A stretch of 56,932 nucleotides of DNA, from assembly GCF_016583785.1 (NCBI RefSeq), contig NZ_NRRU01000023.1:1-56932 (forward strand), in the 5' to 3' direction. The DNA comes from Rubrivivax gelatinosus (lineage in GTDB: Bacteria; Pseudomonadota; Gammaproteobacteria; Burkholderiales; Burkholderiaceae_C). Made by a program: the position numbers and the translations under genes. This document shows, in pieces, positions 18,129 through 27,043 of this stretch. A model generated the notes under the pieces. That model did not search any database and was not told the DNA's origin. It saw only the letters and a list, made by a program, of their open reading frames with translations. Numbering within the stretch: the first letter of the stretch is position 1; every line of letters begins with the position of its first letter.

Positions 18129-18767
18129 TTACTGCAGCGGCACGCCGGTCTTGGCCTGCAGCTCGTCGCGCGTGACGCCGGGCGCCATCTGCACCACCTT
18201 CAGCCCGTGCGGCGTGACGTCGAGCACCGCCAGGTCGGTGATGATGCGGTCGACGACGCCGACGCCGGTCAGCGGCAGCGTGCAGTGCGGCAGGATCTTC
18301 TGCTCCCAGGAGCCGTCCTTCTTGCGCGCGACGTGCTCCATCAGCACGACGACGCTGCGCACGCCGGCCACCAGGTCCATCGCGCCGCCCATGCCCTTGA
18401 CCATCTTGCCGGGGATCATCCAGTTGGCCAGGTCGCCGGTGGCGCTGACCTGCATCGCGCCCAGGATGGACAGGTTGATCTTGCCGCCGCGGATCATGCC
18501 GAAGCTCTCGTGGCTGCCGAAGATGCTGGAGCCGGGGATCGTCGTCACCGTCTGCTTGCCGGCGTTGATCAGGTCGGCGTCGACCTCGTCTGCGGTCGGG
18601 AACGGGCCGATGCCGAGCATGCCGTTTTCGCTCTGCAGCCAGACCTCGATGTCCGGCGGCACGAAGTTGGCCACCAGCGTCGGCAGGCCGATGCCGAGGT
18701 TGACGTAGAAGCCGTCCTGCAGTTCCTGGGCGGCGCGCGCCGCCATCTCGTCGTGGGTCCAGGCCAT
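18129..18767 (-). CDS. scoB: 3-oxoacid CoA-transferase subunit B
   Basis: 212 residues. The N-terminal [15 protein letters not shown] block and the SENGMLG motif, with the catalytic glutamate at about position 47, are those of class I CoA-transferase beta subunits. With subunit A it moves CoA from succinyl-CoA (or a similar donor) to acetoacetate or another 3-oxoacid. The ATG at 18767 follows the scoA stop by 17 bp. AtoA-type short-chain CoA transferase is an alternative name; the exact acid cannot be told from sequence. Confidence 0.92.
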   Translation of the reverse strand: MAWTHDEMAARAAQELQDGFYVNLGIGLPTLVANFVPPDIEVWLQSENGMLGIGPFPTADEVDADLINAGKQTVTTIPGSSIFGSHESFGMIRGGKINLSILGAMQVSATGDLANWMIPGKMVKGMGGAMDLVAGVRSVVVLMEHVARKKDGSWEQKILPHCTLPLTGVGVVDRIITDLAVLDVTPHGLKVVQMAPGVTRDELQAKTGVPLQ

Positions 18768-18784
18768 GTCGGGCTCCTTGTCGC

Positions 18785-19489
18785 TCAGGCGGTCTGCTCG
18801 CGGATCGTGCGCTTCTCGATGCGCTTTTCCGGGTGCGGGTTGTGCACCACGCGGTGCACGTAGATGCCGGGCAGGTGCACCTCGTCGGGGTCGAAGCTGC
18901 CGACCGGCACGATCTCCTCGACTTCGACGACGCTGATGCGCCCGGCCATGATCACCGCCGGGTTGAAGTTGCGCGCGGTGCGGCGGAAGACGAGGTTGCC
19001 GCTGGTGTCGGCCTTCCAGGCCTTGCCGAGCGCGACGTCGGGCACCAGCGCACGCTCCATCACGTAGAGCTTGCCGTCGAACTCGCGTGTCTCCTTGCCT
19101 TCGGCGACCAGGGTGCCGACGCCGGTGCGCGTGAAGAAGGCCGGGATGCCAGCGCCGCCGGCGCGCAGCTTCTCGGCCAGCGTGCCCTGGGGCGTGAACT
19201 CCAGCTCCAGCTCGCCGGCCAGGAACTGGCGCTCGAACTCCTTGTTCTCGCCGACGTAGCTCGAGATCATCTTGCGGATCTGGCGCGTCTCCAGCAGCTG
19301 GCCCAGGCCGAAGCCGTCGACGCCGGCGTTGTTCGAGATCACCGTCAGGTCCCGGGCGCCGCTGTCGCGCAGCGCGGCGATCAGCGCCTCGGGGATGCCG
19401 CAGAGGCCGAAACCGCCGACGGCCAGCAGCTGGCCGTCGTGCACGATGCCGGCGAGCGCGGCCTGCGCACTCGGGTAGAGCTTCTTCAT
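18785..19489 (-). CDS. scoA: 3-oxoacid CoA-transferase subunit A
   Basis: 234 residues beginning [12 protein letters not shown], with the alpha-subunit CoA-binding block [16 protein letters not shown] and a second block [20 protein letters not shown]. It is the first gene of a three-gene minus-strand unit (scoA, scoB, LanC-like) and is transcribed away from a PAS-LuxR regulator, with a 101-bp shared control region rich in TACGTA-type palindromes. The pair most likely serves acetoacetate/ketone-body activation or polyhydroxybutyrate turnover. Confidence 0.92.
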   Translation of the reverse strand: MKKLYPSAQAALAGIVHDGQLLAVGGFGLCGIPEALIAALRDSGARDLTVISNNAGVDGFGLGQLLETRQIRKMISSYVGENKEFERQFLAGELELEFTPQGTLAEKLRAGGAGIPAFFTRTGVGTLVAEGKETREFDGKLYVMERALVPDVALGKAWKADTSGNLVFRRTARNFNPAVIMAGRISVVEVEEIVPVGSFDPDEVHLPGIYVHRVVHNPHPEKRIEKRTIREQTA

Positions 19490-19531
19490 CGGGTTGCCTC
19501 TCGCAGGTCGGGGGGAGCCGGCGCGCAGCGT

Positions 19532-19579
19532 ACTACGTAAGGTCTTAAGTAGTCGTTACGTAGAATTGACTACGGAGCA
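19532..19579. promoter_or_regulatory. Palindromic operator candidate between scoA and the PAS-LuxR gene
   Basis: CTACGTAA (19533-19540) and TTACGTAG (19556-19563) form a perfect 8-bp inverted repeat with a 15-bp spacer. A related TTAAGTAG lies inside the spacer and a half site CTACG follows at 19570-19574. The segment is markedly AT-richer than its surroundings. TAGAAT at 19561-19566 could be the -10 box for the PAS-LuxR gene. This is where the divergent promoters and the binding site of the regulator are expected. Confidence 0.55.
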
Positions 19580-19590
19580 GCCCGCAGAGC

Positions 19591-20148
19591 ATGACGCCGC
19601 CGACCGATCCCCTGGACTACCGCAGCGCCTTCGAGCTGGCGCCTATCGGCCTGGTGATCAGCCGTGAGCGCGTGATGCAGGACTGCAATGCCGAGATGCT
19701 GGCGATCTTCGGCGCCGTGCGCGAGCAGATCGTCGGCCAGTCCTTCGAGGTGCTGTACCCGACGCCGGCCGAGTTCGAACGCACCGGCGAGCGCATCGTC
19801 GAGATGCTCGACGAACACGGCCGCTACGCCGACGACCGCATCATGAAGCGCGCCAGCGGCGAACTCTTCTGGTGCCACGTCTCGGGCCACGCGCTGGACG
19901 CACGTGCGCCGCACGCCGCCGGCGTCTGGTCATTCGAGGACCTGTCGGCGCGGCGTGTGCTGAAGGTCGACTTCACGCCACGCGAACGCGAGATCGCCGC
20001 GCTCGTGATCGAAGGCCACACCAGCAAGGAAATCGGCCGCCGGCTGGCGATCAGCCCGCGTACCGTCGACGTCTACCGGGCGCGGCTGATGCGCAAGACC
20101 GGCGCGTCGACGACACCCGAACTCGTCAACAAGCTGCTCCGCGGCTGA
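19591..20148 (+). CDS. PAS domain / LuxR-type transcriptional regulator
   Basis: 185 residues. One PAS sensor domain (about 10-115: FELAPIGLVISRERVMQDCN and GELFWCHVSGHAL) is followed by a LuxR-type helix-turn-helix (about 125-185: FTPREREIAALVIEGHTSKE and RTVDVYRARLMRKTG). There is no receiver domain, so the signal is probably a small molecule or redox state sensed by the PAS domain rather than phosphorylation. It is divergent from scoAB-LanC-like and lies just upstream of a glutathione transferase gene; it probably regulates one or both. Confidence 0.85.
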   Translation: MTPPTDPLDYRSAFELAPIGLVISRERVMQDCNAEMLAIFGAVREQIVGQSFEVLYPTPAEFERTGERIVEMLDEHGRYADDRIMKRASGELFWCHVSGHALDARAPHAAGVWSFEDLSARRVLKVDFTPREREIAALVIEGHTSKEIGRRLAISPRTVDVYRARLMRKTGASTTPELVNKLLRG

Positions 20149-20162
20149 GAAAGGATGCTCCC

Positions 20163-20837
20163 GTGATCGTCGTCCACCATCTGGAGAACTCGCGCTCGCA
20201 GCGTGTGCTGTGGCTGCTCGAGGAGCTGGGCCTGCCTTACGAGGTCAAACGCTACGAACGCGACCGGCAGACGATGCTGGCGCCGCCGGAGTTGAAGCGG
20301 GTGCACCCGCTGGGCAAGTCGCCGGTGATCGTCGACCGCGACATCACCGTCGCCGAGACCGGCGCCATCGTCGAGTACCTGCTCGACACCTACGACAGCG
20401 ACGGCCGCCTGCGCCCGCCGGCCGGCAGCGAAGCGCGGCGGCGCTTCACCTACTGGCTGCATTTCGCCGAAGGCAGCGCGATGCCGCCGCTGCTGATGAA
20501 GCTGGTCTTCGACAAGGTGCGCAGTGCGCCGGTGCCCTTCTTCATCAAGCCCATCGTCAAGGGCATCGCCGACAAGGTGACCGGCAGCTTCATCGCGCCG
20601 AACATCGCGGCGCAGCAGGCCTTCATGGAAGCCGAGCTGTCGGCCCGGCCCTGGTTCGCTGGCGAAGGCTTCAGCGCCGCCGACGTGATGATGAGCTTCC
20701 CGCTCGAAGCCGCCGCGGCACGCGCCGGACTGGACGCACGCTTCCCGAAGCTGCAGGACTGGTTGAAGCGTGTGCACGCGCGGCCGGCCTACGGCCGCGC
20801 GCTGGAGCGGGGCGGGCCGTATTCGATCATCGGTTGA
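20163..20837 (+). CDS. Glutathione S-transferase
   Basis: 224 residues from GTG 20163, which is the only suitable in-frame start after the previous stop and has AGAAAGGA nine bases upstream. The thioredoxin-fold N-domain (to ~80) contains NSRSQRVLWLLEELGLPYEV, HPLGKSPVI with the cis-proline, and a AETGAIVEYLL glutathione-contact block; the helical C-domain contains FSAADVMMSFPLE. The catalytic residue is probably the serine of ENSRSQR. The gene is 14 bp behind the PAS-LuxR gene, so it is likely in the same transcript. The substrate is unknown. Confidence 0.88.
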   Translation: MIVVHHLENSRSQRVLWLLEELGLPYEVKRYERDRQTMLAPPELKRVHPLGKSPVIVDRDITVAETGAIVEYLLDTYDSDGRLRPPAGSEARRRFTYWLHFAEGSAMPPLLMKLVFDKVRSAPVPFFIKPIVKGIADKVTGSFIAPNIAAQQAFMEAELSARPWFAGEGFSAADVMMSFPLEAAAARAGLDARFPKLQDWLKRVHARPAYGRALERGGPYSIIG

Positions 20838-20852
20838 CGCCGCAGCGGGGTC

Positions 20853-21275
20853 TCAGCCGAACAGCGCCCTCACCGCCTCCGGCAGCGGCACCGCCTTCTT
20901 CGCTGCGTAGTCGGTCCACACCGTCTTCGCGCCACCTTCGGCGTAGACCACGCCGGGCTCGCCGACACGCTCCATCACGACGTAGGTGTCGAAGCTCGTG
21001 CGCCCCGGGTTGGCGATGTAGTGGCGCGCCAGCACCTCGCCGGGAAACTCGAGCTGGCGCACGAAGTTGCAGAAGGCGTTGACGATCACAGGGCCGGTAC
21101 CGTGGCTCGGATGTGCCGGCCCGCCGATGCGGTACAGCCACTCCAGCCGCGTGATCTCGAGATAGCGGAAATAGACGGTGTTGTTGACATGGCCCATCGC
21201 GTCCATGTCGCCCCAGCGGATCGGGATCACCGTCTCGTGGGTCAGCGTCTTGTGTTCGGGCAGGGTGAAGCGCAT
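20853..21275 (-). CDS. Acyl-CoA thioesterase, hot-dog fold (4HBT/YbgC type)
   Basis: 140 residues from ATG 21275; an upstream extension to 21419 exists but lacks family similarity. The motif RWGDMDAMGHVNNTVYFRYLE matches the hot-dog thioesterase signature, with D25 as the probable catalytic aspartate. It hydrolyses an acyl-CoA thioester; chain length is not predictable. The gene converges on the glutathione transferase gene with a 15-bp gap. Confidence 0.85.
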   Translation of the reverse strand: MRFTLPEHKTLTHETVIPIRWGDMDAMGHVNNTVYFRYLEITRLEWLYRIGGPAHPSHGTGPVIVNAFCNFVRQLEFPGEVLARHYIANPGRTSFDTYVVMERVGEPGVVYAEGGAKTVWTDYAAKKAVPLPEAVRALFG

Positions 21276-21393
21276 GGCGTGCGGCGAGTCGGCTTCGAAG
21301 TGAAGATACCCGCCAGTATGTCCGTCAGCCCGGTCGTCACACGCCAGGCATGCCCGCGGCCGCAGGCTATGCTGAACCGTCCAGGAGCTGCCG

Positions 21394-21699
21394 ATGAAAC
21401 CCGTCGAACCCCGCCGCAAGACCGTGGAGATCGTTCTGATCGCCTTGCTGCTCGCCCTGGTGACGAACCCGGAGTTGCGCGCTTTCCTGCTGCTCGCCGA
21501 AGCCGCGGGGCTGGAACTGCTGGTGTTCTCGGCCTGGGTCTACGGACGTCACCAGTGGCTACCGACCGTGCACCTGGCGGCAAGCCACACCGGACGCCTG
21601 CTCGGCGCGGCCCTGCCGCGACGCGAATGGGCAATGCCGGTCTTTTACGCCTATCCCGCTGCGTGCGCCGCCGGCTGGAGCCAGCGGCACCAGGCTTGA
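21394..21699 (+). CDS. Small putative membrane protein, unknown
   Basis: 101 residues, ATG with AGGAG seven bases upstream. It has a basic N-terminus and one or two hydrophobic segments (VEIVLIALLLALV and an Ala/Leu-rich stretch to about residue 48), then a more polar C-terminus. I do not recognise a family. It stands alone between a divergent thioesterase gene and a convergent YceH-like gene. The good ribosome binding site and hydrophobic profile favour a real gene, but a spurious frame cannot be excluded in this GC-rich DNA. Confidence 0.5.
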   Translation: MKPVEPRRKTVEIVLIALLLALVTNPELRAFLLLAEAAGLELLVFSAWVYGRHQWLPTVHLAASHTGRLLGAALPRREWAMPVFYAYPAACAAGWSQRHQA

Positions 21700-21719
21700 A
21701 CGTAACGCGACTGAGCGGA

Positions 21720-22382
21720 TCAGGCGGACGGAACCGACACCCCCAGCTCGCGCGCCAGCCTTTCGACCAGCGCCCGCAGCTCGGCGACCTCGGCCGCCAG
21801 CCGCGCCTGCTCGGCTTTCAGCGCTGCCAGCTCGCCGGCCGAGACCGCGTCGGCCGACAGCGCCGTGGCACCGGCGACGTGCACCGGCTGCAGCACCTCG
21901 CCGCACAGCAGATGCGCCCAGCGCGACTCGCGCTCGCCCGGCGCACGCGCGAGCTTGACGACCTTGGCCGGCTGCTTCTCCGCCAGTTCGTCGAGAAAGG
22001 CCTCGACCGAGGAGATGTCGGCGAAGCGGTGCAGGCGCTCGCAGTTCAGGCGCAGCTCGGCCGCGGTCTGCGGGCCGCGCAGCATCAGCACCGCCAGCAG
22101 CGCTGCCGACTGGCTGGGCACGCCCAGGCCGCGGGCGGCGTTGTGTTCGAAACGCACGACGCGGCTGCCGGTGACCTCGTTGGCCAGCGACAGCGACTTC
22201 AGTCCGTCGACGGCCGCCAGCACGTCGGCGTCGGCGGCTTCCATCACCGGCTGGCGCGCGGTCTTCTGGTTGCAGCCGGCGACCAGCGAATTCAGCGACA
22301 GCGGATAGGTGTCGGGCACCGTGTGCTGCTTCTCGACGAGCACGCCGAGCACACGCGCTTCCAGCGGAGTCAGCTCGCGCAT
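21720..22382 (-). CDS. YceH/DUF480 family winged-helix protein
   Basis: 220 residues from ATG 22382. The N-terminal [20 protein letters not shown] and [13 protein letters not shown] blocks are the DUF480 signature; two winged-helix domains follow, and the C-terminus is a predicted coiled coil ([20 protein letters not shown]). The family is widespread (E. coli YceH) but its function is not established. The start is 8 bp after the stop of the SDR gene, so the two are probably co-transcribed. Confidence 0.88.
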   Translation of the reverse strand: MRELTPLEARVLGVLVEKQHTVPDTYPLSLNSLVAGCNQKTARQPVMEAADADVLAAVDGLKSLSLANEVTGSRVVRFEHNAARGLGVPSQSAALLAVLMLRGPQTAAELRLNCERLHRFADISSVEAFLDELAEKQPAKVVKLARAPGERESRWAHLLCGEVLQPVHVAGATALSADAVSAGELAALKAEQARLAAEVAELRALVERLARELGVSVPSA

Positions 22383-22390
22383 GCCGGCCC

Positions 22391-23173
22391 TCAGATGCCG
22401 AAGCCGTCGTCGGCGCTGATGACGGCGCCGTTGACGAAGTGGCTCTCGTTGGCGCAGAGCATCATCAGCACAGCGTCCAGGTCTTCGGGGTCGCCGACAC
22501 GCTTGCGCGGCAGCATCTCGATCAGCTTGCGCCCGGCCTCGGTCTGCCACTGGTGGTGGTTGATCTCGGTGTCGATGTAGCCCGGGCAGATCGCGTTGAC
22601 GTTGATGCCCTCGCGCCCCCACTCCAGCGCCATCGCGCGCGTCATGTGGATCACCGCGGCCTTGCTCATCGCGTAGACGCCGAGCTGGCCGAAGGCACGC
22701 AGCCCCGCCGCCGACGCGATGTTGACGATGCGCCCGCCGGTGAAGGTGCCCGGCGCGGTGCCGCGGCTGCGCGCGATCATGCGTTTGGCCACCGCCTGGG
22801 CGACGAAGAAGGCGCCGCGCGTGTTGGTGTCCAGCACGTAGTCATAGTCCTCGGGCGTGACGTCGACCAGCTTCTGCGCCCCGCCGACGCCCGAGTTGTT
22901 GACCAGGATGTCGATCGCGCCCATCTCGGTCTCGGCATGGGCCACGGCGGCGGCGATGCTCGCCGTGTCGGTGACGTCGAGCGCGACGACGTGGGCGTCG
23001 CCGCCGTCAGCTTCGATCTCGGCGCGCAGCGTCTTCAGGCGTTCGACGCGGCGCGCGGCCAGCACGACCGCGGCACCGGAGCGCGCCAGCGTCTTCGCGA
23101 AGCTGGCACCCAGGCCGCTGGACGCGCCGGTGACGAAGGCCACGCGGCCGGAGAGATCGATCTGATAGGCCAT
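22391..23173 (-). CDS. Short-chain dehydrogenase/reductase
   Basis: 260 residues from ATG 23173, with AAGGA about eight bases upstream. Classical SDR motifs are intact: TGASSGLG (15-22) for the nucleotide, NNSGVGG (92-98), and the catalytic S154, Y167 and K171 (YAMSK). The [16 protein letters not shown] block and the C-terminal [14 protein letters not shown] follow the usual pattern. It oxidises or reduces an alcohol/ketone substrate that cannot be named; a basic residue pattern ARRVERL after the second strand suggests NADP(H). Confidence 0.9.
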   Translation of the reverse strand: MAYQIDLSGRVAFVTGASSGLGASFAKTLARSGAAVVLAARRVERLKTLRAEIEADGGDAHVVALDVTDTASIAAAVAHAETEMGAIDILVNNSGVGGAQKLVDVTPEDYDYVLDTNTRGAFFVAQAVAKRMIARSRGTAPGTFTGGRIVNIASAAGLRAFGQLGVYAMSKAAVIHMTRAMALEWGREGINVNAICPGYIDTEINHHQWQTEAGRKLIEMLPRKRVGDPEDLDAVLMMLCANESHFVNGAVISADDGFGI

Positions 23174-23251
23174 CGGCAATCCTTAATCGGGGTTGGGCGC
23201 AGGCACGATAGCACTGAAGAAGCACCGAAGACCTGGCCGACAATCGCCCCC

Positions 23252-24379
23252 ATGGACCGTGTCGAAGTCGTCGTCGTCGGTGCCGGTGTCGTCGGGCTCG
23301 CGGTGGCGCGAGCGCTGGCCTGCGCCGGGCTGGAAGTGCTGATTCTCGAACGCGAGGGCGCCATCGGCAGCGGCGTGTCCTCGCGCAACAGCGAAGTCGT
23401 GCACGCCGGGCTCTATTACGCGCCGGGCAGCCTGAAGGCGCGGCTGTGCGTTCAGGGGCGCGAGCGCCTCTACGCCTATTGCGCCGAACGTGGCGTCGCG
23501 GTGCAGCGCTGCGGCAAGCTGGTCGTCGCCACCGGTGCGGCCGAGCTGCCGAAGCTCGACAGCATCGAGTCCCGCGGCCGCGCCGCCGGCGTGGGCGACC
23601 TGCAGCGCCTGTCGGCCGCCGAAGCCCGGGAACTGGAGCCGGCACTGGCCTGCGCCGGCGCCTTGTGGTCGCCGTCTTCGGGCATCGTCGACAGCCACGG
23701 CCTGATGACGGCGCTGCTGGGCGACGCCGAAAACGCCGGCGCGATGCTGGCGCTGCGCTCGCCGCTGCTGGCCGCACGCCGCGACGGCGAGGGCTGGATC
23801 GTCGCCACCGGCGGCGACGAAGCCTTCGAACTGGGCACGCGCTGGATCGTCAACGCCGCAGCACTCGACGCCCAGGCGCTGGCGCTGGCGATGCAGGGCT
23901 TCCCGCCGGCCGCGGTGCCGCCGACCTGGCGCGCCAAGGGCCACTACTTCTCGCTCGCGGGGCGCGCGCCGTTCAAGCACCTCGTCTACCCGACGCCGGT
24001 CGATGGCGGCCTGGGCGTGCACCTGACGCTGGACCTGGGCGGCCAGGCGCGTTTCGGCCCCGACGTCGAATGGCTGCAGCCCGGCGCGGCACTCGACTAC
24101 GCCGTCGACGCGGCGCGCCAGGCGGCGTTCGAAGCCGACATCCGGCGCTACTGGCCGGCGCTGCCGGCCGGCGCGCTGCAGCCGGCCTACAGCGGCATCC
24201 GGCCCAAGATCTCGGGCCCGGGCGAAGCGGCAGCCGACTTCGTCGTCGCTGGCCCGGCCGAACACGGCTGCCCGGGCGTCGTGCAGCTCTTCGGCATCGA
24301 ATCGCCTGGGCTCACGGCTTGCCTGGCGCTCGCCGACGAGGTGCTGGGCCGCATTGTCCCTTCGGCGACCGAAAAATAG
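23252..24379 (+). CDS. FAD-dependent oxidoreductase, L-2-hydroxyglutarate dehydrogenase-like
   Basis: 375 residues from ATG 23252. It starts with the Rossmann FAD motif [16 protein letters not shown], followed by the family blocks [18 protein letters not shown] and [14 protein letters not shown]-terminal residues [11 protein letters not shown] and [15 protein letters not shown] close the DAO-type fold. These blocks fit the LhgO/L2HGDH group within the DAO superfamily. The true substrate may be another 2-hydroxy acid. It is divergent from the SDR gene and lies upstream of the ETF-QO gene, to whose quinone pool such dehydrogenases pass electrons. Confidence 0.85.
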   Translation: MDRVEVVVVGAGVVGLAVARALACAGLEVLILEREGAIGSGVSSRNSEVVHAGLYYAPGSLKARLCVQGRERLYAYCAERGVAVQRCGKLVVATGAAELPKLDSIESRGRAAGVGDLQRLSAAEARELEPALACAGALWSPSSGIVDSHGLMTALLGDAENAGAMLALRSPLLAARRDGEGWIVATGGDEAFELGTRWIVNAAALDAQALALAMQGFPPAAVPPTWRAKGHYFSLAGRAPFKHLVYPTPVDGGLGVHLTLDLGGQARFGPDVEWLQPGAALDYAVDAARQAAFEADIRRYWPALPAGALQPAYSGIRPKISGPGEAAADFVVAGPAEHGCPGVVQLFGIESPGLTACLALADEVLGRIVPSATEK

Positions 24380-24417
24380 AACGACCGTTCGTTTTTCGGC
24401 GGTCACGCTTATAGAAT
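24379..24417 (+). promoter_or_regulatory. ETF-QO promoter with TetR-type operator palindrome
   Basis: GAACGACCGTTC (24379-24390) is a perfect palindrome of 5-bp arms around two bases, the GAACGnnCGTTC form typical of TetR-family operators in acyl-CoA metabolism. TATAGAAT (24410-24417) is a probable -10 box 20 bp further on, so a repressor bound here would cover the -35 region. Confidence 0.55.
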
Positions 24418-24450
24418 GCGCGCGGCCTCACCCAGGAGACAAAGGTCAAG

Positions 24451-26127
24451 ATGCGCCCAGAAGAAATCCTCCAGCAGTACGGTCCGCGCGAGGCGATGGA
24501 GTACGACGTCGTCGTCGTCGGTGCCGGGCCCGGCGGGCTGGCGGCGGCGATCCGGCTCAAGCAGCTGAACGCCGAACTCTCGGTCGTCGTGCTCGAGAAG
24601 GGCAGCGAGCCGGGCGCGCACGTCCTGTCGGGCGCGGTGATGGACCCGCGTGCGCTCACCGAGCTGATCCCGGACTGGAAGGAACGCGGCGCGCCGCTGA
24701 ACCAGCCCTGCCAGGAAGACGAGGTGCTGTTCCTGCACGCCAACGGCACGCACCACCAGGCGCCGTCGTGGCTGATACCGCACTGCCTGCACAACCACGG
24801 CAACTACATCATCAGCCTGGGCGCGGTGACACGCTGGCTGGCGGCACAGGCCGAGGAGCTGGGTGTCGAGATCTTCCCCGGCTTCGCCGCCGCCGAAGTG
24901 CTGTACGGCGACGATGGCCAGGTGCGCGGCATCGCCACCGGCAACATGGGCGTGGGCAAGGATGGCGAGCCGCACGCCGGCTTCCAGCTCGGCATGGAGT
25001 TGCTGGGCAAGTACACGATCTTCGCCGAGGGCGCACGCGGGCACCTGGGGCGCCAGCTGATCGAGCGCTTCGGCCTGGACAAGGGCCGCGACCCGCAGAG
25101 CTACGCCATCGGCATCAAGGAACTCTGGGACGTGCCCGCGGCCGCCGCCCGGCCCGGCCTGGTGCTGCACAGCGCCGGCTGGCCGGTCGACGAGCAGACC
25201 TACGGCGGCGGTTTCCTCTATCATATGGAGGGCAACCAGGTCGCGCTCGGCTACGTCGTCGGCCTGGACTACCAGAACCCCTGGACCAGCCCGTTCGAGG
25301 AGATGCAGCGCTGGAAGACGCACCCGGCGATCCGCCGCAACATCGAAGGCGGCACACGCGTCGGCTACGGCGCACGCGCGATCACCGCCGGCGGCCTGCT
25401 GTCGCTGCCCAAGCTGGTGTTCCCGGGCGGCGCGCTGGTCGGCTGTGAAGCCGGCACGCTGAACGCCGCCCGCATCAAGGGCAGCCACGCCGCGATCAAG
25501 ACCGGCATGCAGGCCGCCGAAGCCGCCGCCGCGGCGCTGGCCGCGGGCCGCGCGGGCGACGAGCTCGATGCCTACCCGCAGGCCTTCGCGGCGAGCTGGC
25601 TGCACGAGGAGCTGGACGCCAGCCGCAACTTCAAGACCTGGTTCAAGAAGGGCAACAGCGTCGGCACGCTGATGACCGGCATCGAGCAGTGGCTGCTGCC
25701 CAAGCTGGGCATCAAGCGCCCGCCCTGGACCATTCACCGCCACACGCCCGACCACGCGCGGCTGCACGCGGCCAGCCAGATCGAGCCGATCGTCTACCCG
25801 AAACCCGACGGCCAGCTCACCTTCGACCGCCTCAGCTCGGTCTTCCTCAGCAACACCAACCACGAGGAAAACCAGCCGGCGCACCTGACGCTGAAGGATG
25901 CGTCGGTGCCGGTGGCGGTGAACCTGGCGCGTTACGCCGGCCCCGAGAGCCGCTACTGCCCGGCCGCGGTCTACGAGTTCGTGCCCGACGGCAGCGGCGG
26001 CGAGCGCCTGCAGATCAACGCCCAGAACTGCGTGCACTGCAAGACCTGCGACATCAAGGACCCGACGCAGAACATCGTCTGGGTCACGCCCGAAGGCGGC
26101 GGCGGCCCGAACTACGCAGGCATGTGA
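24451..26127 (+). CDS. Electron transfer flavoprotein-ubiquinone oxidoreductase
   Basis: 558 residues, the expected size. The N-terminal FAD motif is VVVGAGPGGLAAAIRL (from about 21); the HVLSGAVMDPRALTEL block is characteristic of the family. The C-terminal 4Fe-4S cluster ligands are C503, C527, C530 and C533 (NCVHCKTCDIKDP). It accepts electrons from ETF, which collects them from acyl-CoA dehydrogenases, and passes them to ubiquinone at the inner membrane. It agrees with the nearby fatty-acid genes (acyl-CoA synthetase, enoyl-CoA hydratase, CoA transferase). Confidence 0.96.
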   Translation: MRPEEILQQYGPREAMEYDVVVVGAGPGGLAAAIRLKQLNAELSVVVLEKGSEPGAHVLSGAVMDPRALTELIPDWKERGAPLNQPCQEDEVLFLHANGTHHQAPSWLIPHCLHNHGNYIISLGAVTRWLAAQAEELGVEIFPGFAAAEVLYGDDGQVRGIATGNMGVGKDGEPHAGFQLGMELLGKYTIFAEGARGHLGRQLIERFGLDKGRDPQSYAIGIKELWDVPAAAARPGLVLHSAGWPVDEQTYGGGFLYHMEGNQVALGYVVGLDYQNPWTSPFEEMQRWKTHPAIRRNIEGGTRVGYGARAITAGGLLSLPKLVFPGGALVGCEAGTLNAARIKGSHAAIKTGMQAAEAAAAALAAGRAGDELDAYPQAFAASWLHEELDASRNFKTWFKKGNSVGTLMTGIEQWLLPKLGIKRPPWTIHRHTPDHARLHAASQIEPIVYPKPDGQLTFDRLSSVFLSNTNHEENQPAHLTLKDASVPVAVNLARYAGPESRYCPAAVYEFVPDGSGGERLQINAQNCVHCKTCDIKDPTQNIVWVTPEGGGGPNYAGM

Positions 26128-26169
26128 GTTCCGGGGGCCGCAGCGCGGCCCCGGTCTCGCACATCCAGT

Positions 26170-26634
26170 TCAGCCACCGCCCGAGAAGATGCGGGCGCGT
26201 GTGCCGAAGCCGCCGCGGGCGTTGGTGTACTGGCCGCCCTTGGCGACGATCTGGCGCGTCGACAGCGTCTCCTGGATCTGGCGCATGGCCAGCTTGGGCT
26301 CGCGCAGCAGCTTGCCCTTCTTGCCGTCGTAGCCGTAGTAGTAGCCTTCGTGCGCGCTGTAGTAGGGGCCGAAGGCAACCCGGCGGCCTCCACCCCCGCC
26401 GCCGTAAGACGTGCCGGACCCACCGCCGCTGCCGCTGCTGGCCGGCTCGTAGCCGTCTTCGCAGAACGCCTCGTCGCCCCAGTCAAGGTCGCAGTCCAGC
26501 CGGCTGGAATAAACCGGACGCGTCAGCTCGTGCGGCTGGTCGTCCAGCTGGTAGCCCTGGCGTTCCCAGGCGTAGGTCGCGCCGCTGGCGATGATCACCA
26601 GCGCCACCACGCCGTACCCTTGGCGATCTCCCAT
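26170..26634 (-). CDS. Signal-anchored Gly-rich protein, YgiB/YjfM (DUF1190)-like
   Basis: 154 residues from ATG 26634. The N-terminus is hydrophobic (VVALVIIASGATYA), followed by a cysteine pair region (DCDLDWGDEAFCEDGYEP), a Gly/Ser-rich linker, a Tyr-rich segment (YYSAHEGYYYGYDGKKGK) and a C-terminal RGGFGTRARIFSGGG. The conserved RGGFG tail and low-complexity middle resemble the DUF1190 group (E. coli YgiB/YjfM). The gene is last in a three-gene unit behind a DUF350 membrane protein and a glutathionylspermidine-synthase-like enzyme, which is the yjfL-yjfM-yjfC gene set. Family membership rests on context plus tail similarity. Confidence 0.7.
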   Translation of the reverse strand: MGDRQGYGVVALVIIASGATYAWERQGYQLDDQPHELTRPVYSSRLDCDLDWGDEAFCEDGYEPASSGSGGGSGTSYGGGGGGRRVAFGPYYSAHEGYYYGYDGKKGKLLREPKLAMRQIQETLSTRQIVAKGGQYTNARGGFGTRARIFSGGG

Positions 26635-26642
26635 CGTCGGCC

Positions 26643-27035
26643 TCAGTAGGACAGGCAGCCGAAGTTCAGCGCGCCCAGCCCGAGGCTGAACGCGCCCAGC
26701 GTCAGGCCGACGGCGACGTTGCCCTCGGGCACCGCACGCGCCAGCCCGCGCAGCACGGTGCGCCCCAGCAGCCACCACAGCGCCAGCTGGTAGGCCAGCG
26801 CCATCGCCGCCCAGGCCGCCAGGTCGGCCAGGCCGGCGGCGTGCAGCGCCAGGCTGACCAGCGGCAGCGCCAGGCCGAGCGCGGCGCCCGACAGGCTGCA
26901 GGCCGCCGCGACGTTGCCCTGCTCGACGAGCCGGAACTCCGGGTAGGGCGTGATCTGCACGTAGACCCAGAGGCTGCCCAGCCACAAGGCCAGGCAGACG
27001 AGGAGGTAGACGTTGAAGTTGAGGAAGCCTTGCAT
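26643..27035 (-). CDS. DUF350 (YjfL-type) membrane protein
   Basis: 130 residues from ATG 27035, with about four hydrophobic helices arranged in two similar halves (VYLLVCLALWLGSLWVYV and the block around AAACSLSGAALGLALPLVSL, then a repeat of the pattern). This is the layout of the DUF350 family (E. coli YjfL). Function is unknown; the family travels with YjfC/YgiC and YjfM/YgiB proteins and with PspA relatives, suggesting a role in envelope stress. It lies 8 bp from each neighbour. Confidence 0.8.
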   Translation of the reverse strand: MQGFLNFNVYLLVCLALWLGSLWVYVQITPYPEFRLVEQGNVAAACSLSGAALGLALPLVSLALHAAGLADLAAWAAMALAYQLALWWLLGRTVLRGLARAVPEGNVAVGLTLGAFSLGLGALNFGCLSY

Positions 27036-27043
27036 GCTGCGGT

